Part shown: in pieces, positions 57,397 to 64,000 of the stretch
Numbering within the stretch: the stretch's first letter is position 1
Layout: the number at the start of each line of letters is the position of its first letter
Origin: Schlegelella_A sp963778525
GTDB taxonomy: Bacteria > Pseudomonadota > Gammaproteobacteria > Burkholderiales > Burkholderiaceae_C
Assembly (NCBI GenBank): GCA_963778525.1
Contig: CAVZUJ010000001.1
Coordinates: 1,054,001-1,118,000, forward strand
Direction of reading: 5' to 3'
DNA length: 64,000 bases
The notes under the pieces: generated by a model
Seen by the model: the letters and a program-made list of their open reading frames with translations, nothing else
What the model was told of the DNA's origin: nothing
Databases searched by the model: none
Translations under genes and position numbers: made by a program

Positions 57397-58153
57397 TGGC
57401 CGTCTCCGCGCCGAGATAGGCCGCCACCACCGCCGGGTCGCGCGCGATCGCGGCGGGCTCGCCCTCGGCCAGGCGGGCGCCGTGATGCATCACGAGGATG
57501 TCGGCACACAGCTGCATCACGACCCGCATGTTGTGCTCGACCAGGACGATGGTGACGCCGCGGGCATTGACGGCGCGGATCACCTCGGTGATGCGGTTCT
57601 GCTCGGCCAGCGGCACGCCGGCCAGCGGCTCGTCGAGCAACAGCAGGCGCGGCTGCGAAGCGAGCGCGCGCGCGATCTCGAGCAGCTTGGCATCGGCAAA
57701 GCCCAGGCCGCCGGCGCGCTCGGATGCGCGCCCGGCCAGGCCGAGCAGCGCCAGCTTGTCGTGCGCCAGCGCCTCGGCGCGATGCTCCTCGGCGCGGGCC
57801 AGGCCGAACAGCGAGACCGGCCAGCCGGCATGCAGTTGCGTGTGCGCGCCCAGCATCACGTTCTCGAGCACGCTCATCTCGCCGAACAGCTGCAGGTTCT
57901 GGAAGGTGCGCGACAGGCCGAGTGCGGCGCGCCGATGCGGGCGCAGTGCGGTGATGTCGCGACCGTCGAGCAGGATGCGACCGCGTCCCGGCAGGGTGAT
58001 TCCGGAGATGGCGTTGAAGAGCGTCGTCTTGCCGGCGCCGTTCGGGCCGATGATGCCCTTGATGCTGCCTTCGGTGACGCGAAACGAAAGGTCGTCGACG
58101 GCGCGCAGCCCGCCGAAGGCCACCGAGACGCCGTCGAGCTCGAGGGTTGCCAT
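57389..58153 (-). CDS. livG: Branched-chain amino acid ABC transporter ATPase LivG
   Basis: A 254-residue ATPase with Walker A GIIGPNGAGKTTLFNAISG, LGLSRTFQNLQLFGEMSVLENVMLGAHTQ, a signature region GGLGFADAKLLEIARAL (lacking the usual LSGG), and Walker B LLLLDEPLAGVP. The FADAKLLE signature instead of the classic LSYGxQRRLEIARAL is a visible oddity and may affect ATP-driven dimerisation. ATG at 58153. It starts two bases after livM ends and overlaps livF. Confidence 0.93.
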   Translation of the reverse strand: MATLELDGVSVAFGGLRAVDDLSFRVTEGSIKGIIGPNGAGKTTLFNAISGITLPGRGRILLDGRDITALRPHRRAALGLSRTFQNLQLFGEMSVLENVMLGAHTQLHAGWPVSLFGLARAEEHRAEALAHDKLALLGLAGRASERAGGLGFADAKLLEIARALASQPRLLLLDEPLAGVPLAEQNRITEVIRAVNARGVTIVLVEHNMRVVMQLCADILVMHHGARLAEGEPAAIARDPAVVAAYLGAETASA

Positions 58154-58154
58154 G

Positions 58155-59160
58155 TCAGAGTCCGCGCTCCGGCAGTGCGCCGCGCGGCGCATGGCGTGCC
58201 TCGCGCCAGGCCCGCACGCGTTGGGCGGTTCCGGCGATGCCGGCCGGCAGGAACAGCAGCACGACCAGCATGCCGAGGCCGAAGACAAGCAGCTCGGCGT
58301 CCTGGAAGCGGCGCAGCAACTCGGGCACCGCCGTGAACACCGCCGCGCCGAAGAGCGGCCCCCAGAAGCGGCCCCAGCCGCCGATCGCCACCATCACGAC
58401 GAGCAGCACCGAGGTCGAGAAGCTGAAGGTGTCGGGCGACGCGTACTGGTTGAAATGGGCGTAGAGCGCGCCGGCCACGCCGGCGCAGGCGGCCGAGAAC
58501 ATGAACGCAGCGAGCTTGGCGCGAAACGGGTCGACGCCCAGGCTCGCCGCCGCGACCTCGCTGCCGGCGACCGCGCGCAGCGCACGGCCGGCGCGGCTCG
58601 CGAGCAGCATCGCCAGGAGCGCCATCAGCACGGCGCCGGCGCCCCAGGCGAGCCAGAAGAATCGTCCCGGCCGATCGAAGACAAACGTGCCGACGGCGAT
58701 CGGGGGGATCGGCGGCCAGGCCGTTCGGTCCGCCGGTCAACGGCACCAGCTCGTTGAACAGGACCGAGAGAATGGCGTTGAAGCCGAGCGTGGCCATCGC
58801 CAGGTAGTTGCCGCGCAGGCGCAACGCCGGCAGGCCGATCACCAGCGCCGAGAGCGCGGCACCGAGCATCGCCACGAACAGGCCCAGCGTCGGCGGAACG
58901 CCATAGCGCACGGCCAGAACGCCCGAGACATAGGCACCGACGCCGAAGAATCCGGCCTGGCAAAGCGAGATCTGGCCGCCGTAGCCCATCACCAGATTCA
59001 AGCCGCCGATCAGGAGCAGGTTGATGAAAAAGAAGATGCCCAGGCTCAGCACGTAGTCGTTGCCGGCGACCAAAGGCCAGGCCGCGAACACCAGCCAGGC
59101 CAGGGCGAGGTGACGCAGCCGCGAGCGACATTGCGCCGATGGCGAAAACGGCGCGCTCAC
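58155..59160 (-). CDS. livM: Branched-chain amino acid ABC transporter permease LivM, one frameshift
   Basis: A LivM permease of about 335 residues and nine or ten helices. It has SLGIFFFINLLLIGGLNLVMGYGGQISLCQAGFFGVGAY, the EAA-like GVDPFRAKLAAFMFSAACAGVAGALYAH, and GGWGRFWGPLFGA. An extra base near 58705 (after GGPNGLAA) splits it. The start GTG overlaps the livH stop. The frame continues across the break into IPPIAVGTFVF. Confidence 0.88.
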
Positions 59161-60030
59161 ACCCGCTCCACCTCGCCCTTGCCGAGGATTCCGGCGGGCC
59201 AGAAGAAGAGCGTCACGAGGAGCGCGACGAAGGCCGACCGCGTCCTTGAAATGCGACGAGATCAGGCCGCCGGCCAGCGCCTCCAGCGTGCCGAGGACGA
59301 CGCCGCCGACGAGCGCGCCCGGCAGGCTGCCGAGGCCGCCCAGCATCGCCGCCGAGAAGCCCTTGAAGCCGAGCACGGTGCCCTGGTCGAACGAGGTCAG
59401 GGTGAGCGGCGTGATGATCGCGCCGGCGAGCGCGCCGACGCCCGCGGCCAGCCCGAACGACAGCGCCATCGCCAGGCGGGGCTCGATGCCGCACAGTGCC
59501 GCGGCCTCCGGTTGCGCCGCCACCGCGCGCATCGCCCGGCCGAGGACGGTGCGCTCGAAGAACAGATGCGCGGCGAGCATCACGGCCAGGGTGATGCCGA
59601 CGATCCAGAAGGTCTGCGGATGGATCCGCAGGCCGAGCCAGAGCACCGGGGTGCTGCCCGAGAAGCCCGGCAGGTCGGCCGGGTTCTTGCCGAGCACCAG
59701 CATCACCAGGCTCTTGCTGCAGATCGCGACGGCGATCAGCACCAGCGTCACCGCGATCGGCGTCGGCCGGCTCAGCCGGCGCACGATCAAGCGCTCCGAG
59801 AGCAGGCCGACCGCGATCACCACGAGCACCGCACAGAGGACGGCCAGCACCAGCGGCAAGCGCGCCGCGTACGACGTGGCGGCCACCATGCCGCCCATCA
59901 TCACCCACTCGCCTTGCGCGAAGTTGATCGCGCCGGTGCTCTTGAAGATGACGTTGAAGCCGAGCGCCACCAGCGCGTAGATGCTGCCCGTCGACAGGCC
60001 CGAGAGCAGCAGATTGCCGAGTTGCTCCAC
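59157..60030 (-). CDS. livH: Branched-chain amino acid ABC transporter permease LivH, one frameshift
   Basis: A LivH permease of about 291 residues. It has LLSGLSTGSIYALVALGFNVIFKSTGAINFAQGEWVMMGGM at the N-terminus, the conserved LGRAMRAVAAQPEAAALCGI coupling loop, and FSAAMLGGLGSLPGALVGGVVLG. An extra base near 59238 shifts the end; corrected, it continues FVALLVTLFFWPAGILGKGEVERV. It follows the diiron gene by 27 bases. Confidence 0.9.
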
Positions 60031-60057
60031 GGTTCCGGTCGACGCTGTGCGAGAGCG

Positions 60058-60971
60058 CTAGATCGTGCCGAAGCGGGGGTGCGCCAGCGCGGGCAGCGTC
60101 ATGCCGAGCTCGGCCAGGCCGGTGCGGGTCCGGGCGACGCAACGGCGAAAGATCGCCACTTCATCGGCCGCGCTCGCGGCGCCCAGGCCGGCGGCGGCGA
60201 CGCCATCGAGATCGGCGACCTCGGCAGCGATGTCGAAGGCGCTTGCCAGCGCGACGCAGTGGTAGCCGGCGAACTCGACCTCCTCGATGTGCCGCTGCAG
60301 CGCGCCGACGACGCGGGCGCGCAAGGCGTCGTCCATCGCCGCGGCGCGCCGGCGCGCATACATCCAGCCGAAGCGCGCGTGCCGCTCGTAGTCGGCGTCG
60401 CAGCGCGCCAGGATCGCGTGGGCCAGCGGCTCGCGCGCGTTGGCGAGCATCGCCGTCGCCAGGTCGTGCTCGAGGCTGTCGACGAAGGCGCAGTGCACGA
60501 TGACGTAGGCGTCGATCGAGACCTCGGCGTTGAGAGCATCGCGGTACAGCGTGCGATTGAAGACCGGCTCCCAGGCCGGCGACGAGGGCCGCTCGACGTA
60601 ACCGCCGCAGGCCTCGGCGTAGCCGTGGAAACACTCGACGTGCCAGGCCTCCTCGGTGTTGCGCACGGTCAGGAAATACTTCGGATCGGACTCGCGGTTC
60701 AGCTCGAGGCAGAACGGATCAGGAGCGCCGGCGTCTCGGTCATGCCGGTGAACTCGACCCAGGCGCGCCGGCTCCAGACGCGGCGCGCGGCTTCGAGTAC
60801 GGCCGGGGCGACGTCGGCAACGGCATGCGCTGCCCAGGGCACGTCGGTGTCGGGATTCCAGTGCGCGTTCTTGGCCGCCTCGTAGAGCGCGCGAATGTCG
60901 TCGTCGGCCTTGCGCAGCGCGAGCGGAAAGCGCCGCTCGACCGGCATCGGCGTGGCCTGGGCCGCGCTCAC
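60058..60971 (-). CDS. Ferritin-like protein, degenerate paralogue of the gene before it, one frameshift
   Basis: A protein of about 305 residues, clearly homologous to the neighbouring 60983-61900 product (shared WSRRAWxE, TPALxIRFC, EExxHxE, RHxxFGW). The first metal motif is present (EAWH in NTEEAWHVEC). In the second ExxH, anchored on the shared RHxxFGW, the Glu position is Tyr (YERH), and the central Glu also seems replaced. It may therefore be a non-catalytic partner. A missing base near 60718 breaks the frame. GTG at 60971 was chosen; ATG at 60947 is an alternative. Function unknown. Confidence 0.7.
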
Positions 60972-60982
60972 GACGTCCGGGC

Positions 60983-61900
60983 TCAAAACGGCGTCGCGAA
61001 TTTGCGATGCGTGAACATCGGGATCTCGAGGCCCCAGCTGTCGCGCATGCGCTCGCGCATGAGCGCGATCGATTTCAGGAAGACGGGCTTCTCGAGCTCC
61101 TCGGTGGTGGCGCCGAGCCCGGCCTCCCATGTCAGGCGGTCGACCTCCACTTCGGCGGCCGAGGCCGGCGTTTCGGGCGCCAGCCACGAGCTGTGATAGC
61201 CGTTCAGCTCGACCTTCTCGATCATCGTCACCACTGCCTTGCGCACGCCTTCGCGCTCGGCCTCGTTCAACTCGGGCATCCGCTGCTCCATGAAGGCCCA
61301 GCCGAAGGCGCAGTGGCGCACCTCGTCGCGCAGGATCATCCGCGTCACCTGGCGCGCCACCGGATTGACGGTGATGTCGATCAGGTGGCGAAAGACGTCG
61401 AAGGCGATTTCCTCGGCGGCGCAGACCAGCGCGGCGATCGTGCCTTCGAGCGAGATCGTCGGGTCGAGCGCCATCTTGCGGATGCCGTGCGTGGCCACCG
61501 AGCCCTGGAACGCCGTCGCCGCCGGCTCCTCGTAGTAGCCGCCGAGCGCTTCGGCCATGCGGTAGCAGACCTCGGCGTGGCGCGATTCCTCCTGCGAGCG
61601 GATGCTGAAGAAAAGCGCCATGTCGGGCACGCAGTGCTCGTGGCAGAAGCGGATCTGCAGGGCCGGGCTTTCCGAGATCGCGCCGTACTCGCCCCAGGCG
61701 CGCCGGCTCCAGTACATGCGCGCGGCGCGCAGGTGCTCGTCGTCGAACTGCTCGGGATGCAGGTCGCCCCAGGCGATGTCGGTCGCCGGATTCCACTGCT
61801 GGCGGGTGGCGTTGTGGAACAGCTCGCGGATGCGCTTGTTCTCGATGCCCAGGCGCAGCGGGAAGCGCACTTCCGGCTTGTCGAGGATGGTCAGGCTCAT
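60983..61900 (-). CDS. Ferritin-like diiron protein, candidate oxygenase
   Basis: A 305-residue soluble protein with the two-helix-pair carboxylate diiron pattern: Glu71 (AWGEYG), E105-x-x-H108 (EESRH), Glu164 (AAEEIAF) and E193-x-x-H196 (DEVRH). Such sites are used by diiron oxygenases, N-oxygenases and ferritin-like redox enzymes. I do not recognise a named family. The gene lies between the ABC substrate-binding protein and its degenerate paralogue, so it probably acts on the imported compound. Start ATG at 61900. Confidence 0.72.
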   Translation of the reverse strand: MSLTILDKPEVRFPLRLGIENKRIRELFHNATRQQWNPATDIAWGDLHPEQFDDEHLRAARMYWSRRAWGEYGAISESPALQIRFCHEHCVPDMALFFSIRSQEESRHAEVCYRMAEALGGYYEEPAATAFQGSVATHGIRKMALDPTISLEGTIAALVCAAEEIAFDVFRHLIDITVNPVARQVTRMILRDEVRHCAFGWAFMEQRMPELNEAEREGVRKAVVTMIEKVELNGYHSSWLAPETPASAAEVEVDRLTWEAGLGATTEELEKPVFLKSIALMRERMRDSWGLEIPMFTHRKFATPF

Positions 61901-61935
61901 GGCAGTCCTTCCGTGGCGATGCGGGCAGCGCTACC

Positions 61936-63102
61936 TTACTTGTAGTCGGCGAGATGGAAGGCGCCGTCGTGCCAGTTCACCAGCACCAGGTCGTCCTTCG
62001 AGAGGCCCGAATGGCGATCCTTGCTGAAGTTGAACACGCCGCCGACGCCCTGCCAGTCATGGATGCCGGCCAGCGCGTCGCGAACCTTCGCCGGGTCGGT
62101 GCTGCCCGCCTTCTCGATCGCCGTCTTGGTGAGATAGATGGCGTCGTAGGTCTGGGCCGCGAACTGGTTGGGCGTGCGCTTGAACTTGGCTTCGAAGGCC
62201 TTCGTCAGGGCGGCGATGCGCGCCTTTTGCGGGTCGCTGTCGGGCAGGTCGGCGCCGACCGGGAACTTCACCGAGATCAGCAGCAGGTTCTTCGCCGCGT
62301 CGCCGGCCAGCTTCATGTAGCGCTGGTCGACGAAGCCGTAGCTGTGGACCAGCGTCAGCTTGTCGAGGCCGAGCTGCTGCGCCTGCTTCAGGAAGACCAC
62401 GCCGGCCGGCGTCACGGTCCAGCAGATGATCGCCTGGACGTTCGCTTCCTTGATCTTGCCGAGCTGCGGCGTCATGTCGGTGTCGGACGGATTGAACGAC
62501 TCGTACATCACGTCGAGGCCGCGCCGCGCCGCCACCTTCTTCAGCTGGCCGGCGGCGCTCTGGCCGAAGCCGCTCGAGTCGCCGAGGAAGGCGACCTTCT
62601 TGATGCCCTTCTTGGCGAAGTAGTCGGCCAGCCGCTCCATCACCTGCTCGTCGTCGGCGGTGCTCTTGAAGGTCCACTGGCGCTCGGCGATCGGGGTCAC
62701 GATGTCCATCGCGCCTTCGGTCGACATGAACGGCATCGAGGCCTTCTCGGTCAGGCCGAGCATCGCGATCGCCATGCCGCTCATGTTGCCGCCGCCGACG
62801 ATGACGTCGACCTTGTCCTGGTCGAGCAGCCGGCGGGTCTCGGTCAGGCCCTTTTGCGTCTGGCTTTCGGCGTCGTAGAAGGTCCAGTCGATCTTCTTGC
62901 CGTTGATGCCGCCCTTGGCATTGATCTCGTCGACTGCCAGCTCCATGCCGGCCTTCATGTCCTCGCCGAGGAAGGCGGCCGGGCCGGTGACCGACAGGAT
63001 GGTGCCGATCTTGACCGTGCCCTGCGCCGCCGCCGGGCCGGCCAGGAACAGGCCCGCGGCCAATGCGAGCAGCGCGGCGCGAATACGAAAGGGAGCGTTC
63101 AT
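61936..63102 (-). CDS. livK: Branched-chain-amino-acid-type ABC substrate-binding protein
   Basis: A 388-residue periplasmic binding protein of the LivK/amide-binding (Peripla_BP_6) group. Signal peptide: RAALLALAAGLFLAGPAAAQG. The core has VKIGTILSVTGPAAFLGEDMKAGMELAVDEINAKGGINGKKI, typical of LivK-like receptors, and ends in NWHDGAFHLADYK. It is the receptor for the LivHMGF transporter below and separated from it by the two diiron genes. The ligand may be an amide, aromatic or nitrogen-containing acid rather than leucine. The spacing from the regulator gene is 37 bases. Confidence 0.92.
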   Translation of the reverse strand: MNAPFRIRAALLALAAGLFLAGPAAAQGTVKIGTILSVTGPAAFLGEDMKAGMELAVDEINAKGGINGKKIDWTFYDAESQTQKGLTETRRLLDQDKVDVIVGGGNMSGMAIAMLGLTEKASMPFMSTEGAMDIVTPIAERQWTFKSTADDEQVMERLADYFAKKGIKKVAFLGDSSGFGQSAAGQLKKVAARRGLDVMYESFNPSDTDMTPQLGKIKEANVQAIICWTVTPAGVVFLKQAQQLGLDKLTLVHSYGFVDQRYMKLAGDAAKNLLLISVKFPVGADLPDSDPQKARIAALTKAFEAKFKRTPNQFAAQTYDAIYLTKTAIEKAGSTDPAKVRDALAGIHDWQGVGGVFNFSKDRHSGLSKDDLVLVNWHDGAFHLADYK

Positions 63103-63139
63103 GACGTGTTTCCTCGATTGAACGAACAAATGGAAGCGC

Positions 63140-63925
63140 TCAGGCCACGAGACCCGGGATCCTGACCTCGGCGTCGAGATTGGTACCCGAGCCGCGCATC
63201 GGTGCCGAGACCTTGTAGCGGACCTGATCGGCGCGATACACCGAGACCCCGGCCATCACCGGGCGCTCGTCGACCGCGAAATAGATGAGATGGCGCACCA
63301 GCACCGGATCGCCCGGCATCAGCTCGAGCCGCTCGGCATGCTCTTCGCCTGCCAGCGCCGACTCGAGCTGGCTTTCGCCGCGATCGAACTCGACCTTGCG
63401 GGCCAGTGCGTCGAGCAGCGATACCTTGGCCAGCTCGCGGCGCGGAATCCCCTTGGCCAGGGCCTGCGGAATGAAGCGGCGGTCCCAGGCCACGCGCAAG
63501 CCGTCGGACAAGCGGAAGCGTTCGACGTAGAGCACGCGCTCGCCTGCGGCCAGGCCCAGCATTTCGGCGAAAGGCGCCGGGCAATCGACGGTCTCGGCGC
63601 GCTGCAGCTCCACCTTCAGCGCCCGCCCGCTGCGCGCCCACTGGTCGCTGAAATTGGTGAGCGGCGAGAACGATTCCTCGATCTTCTGACGATTCACCAG
63701 CGTGCCGAAACCCTGCCGGCGACTGAGCAGGCCTTCACCTTCGAGCTCGGCCACCGCCTGGCGCACGGTGGCCCGGCTGACGCCGTAGGTCATGCACAGC
63801 GCATGCTCGGTATGGAAACGATCGTCGCCGGCCGGCCAGGCCAGGATCGCCGCGCGCAGGCGCCGCTTGATCTGCGCGTACAGCGGCAGCGGCGACTCGC
63901 GATCGATGACAGGCAAGGCAGGCAT
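63140..63925 (-). CDS. GntR/HutC-family regulator
   Basis: A 261-residue GntR regulator, first gene of the long operon. An N-terminal winged helix (LYAQIKRRLRAAILAWPAGDDRF, YGVSRATVRQAVAELEGEGLL) is followed by a UTRA ligand domain (LGLAAGERVLYVERFRLSDGLRVAWDRRFIPQ, GDPVLVRHLIYFAVDERPVMAGVSVYRADQVRY). The ligand is presumably the transported compound or a product of it. An inverted repeat lies 31 bases upstream of its start, so it probably controls itself and the operon. Confidence 0.9.
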   Translation of the reverse strand: MPALPVIDRESPLPLYAQIKRRLRAAILAWPAGDDRFHTEHALCMTYGVSRATVRQAVAELEGEGLLSRRQGFGTLVNRQKIEESFSPLTNFSDQWARSGRALKVELQRAETVDCPAPFAEMLGLAAGERVLYVERFRLSDGLRVAWDRRFIPQALAKGIPRRELAKVSLLDALARKVEFDRGESQLESALAGEEHAERLELMPGDPVLVRHLIYFAVDERPVMAGVSVYRADQVRYKVSAPMRGSGTNLDAEVRIPGLVA

Positions 63926-63955
63926 ATCGACGCTGGCCCATCCCTCGCAGGCCAG

Positions 63956-63975
63956 TTGTCTGGTAGTACGGACAA
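63956..63975. promoter_or_regulatory. Inverted repeat, probable operator of the GntR regulator
   Basis: The arms TTGTC and GACAA enclose ten bases (TGGTAGTACG), a palindrome of the type used by HutC-subfamily GntR repressors. It lies 31 bases upstream of the regulator start at 63925. The role is inferred from position and symmetry. Confidence 0.4.
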
Positions 63976-64000
63976 TGTACGAGGCCGGCCGCGCCGCTGT

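Overview
The window is about 64 kb of very GC-rich chromosomal DNA. It most likely comes from a betaproteobacterium of the order Burkholderiales. The housekeeping gene order points that way: feoAB / ispH-fkpB / radC, then rph-rdgB-hemW, a Ser/Thr kinase with a PP2C phosphatase next to yicC-gmk-rpoZ-spoT-greB, and ctpA-moeB. So do two TctC/Bug-type binding proteins and a Burkholderiales-like palindromic repeat. I see no tRNA, rRNA, CRISPR array, transposase or phage gene. No stretch over 300 bases lacks a gene or a repeat.

Layout. 0-5.3 kb: ferrous iron uptake (feoA, feoB, a Cys-rich small protein), isoprenoid ispH with fkpB, radC and an Smr-domain gene. 5.3-10 kb: a MinD-like ATPase with a diguanylate cyclase, hemW, rdgB and rph; between hemW and rdgB lies an unusual pair of inverted stem-loop repeats. 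10-16.7 kb: PP2C phosphatase and kinase, then yicC, gmk, rpoZ, spoT and greB. 16.8-26.9 kb: an NADPH:FMN-type reductase, two HupE/UreJ membrane proteins, and a complete RND efflux operon with its heavy-metal-type two-component system and a matching operator. 27-29.8 kb: ctpA with a terminator, moeB and two small ORFs. 29.9-38.5 kb: a class V aminotransferase, an SDR dehydrogenase, a TRAP transporter (DctP and a fused DctQM), two Bug proteins and the two subunits of an aconitase X enzyme, probably for uptake and dehydration of a small hydroxy acid or hydroxy amino acid. 38.5-43.6 kb: an NTF2-like protein, an ABC-2 exporter and three alpha/beta hydrolases. 43.6-48.2 kb: a chaperone-usher system with three spore-coat-U-type pilins. 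48.3-52.6 kb: a sulfolactate racemisation and desulfonation operon (comC, slcC, suyB, suyA) divergent from its GntR regulator. 52.6-54.5 kb: a LOG-family protein, a repeat and arginase. 54.4-64 kb: one long minus-strand operon with a GntR regulator, a complete branched-chain-amino-acid-type ABC transporter, two tandem paralogous ferritin-like diiron proteins, RidA and two alpha/beta hydrolases.

The two best candidates for something undescribed are the last operon and the stem-loop repeats. In the operon, one diiron paralogue keeps all its metal-ligand motifs while its tandem partner has lost at least one. In the repeats, the paired arms differ between the two copies while the unpaired segments are identical.

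A caution on quality: eighteen clearly recognisable genes carry 26 single-base frameshifts, mostly insertions, confined to about 0.4-4.2 kb and 31.6-60.8 kb. The stretch from 4.2 to 31.6 kb has none. I treat these as probable sequence errors rather than real pseudogenes.
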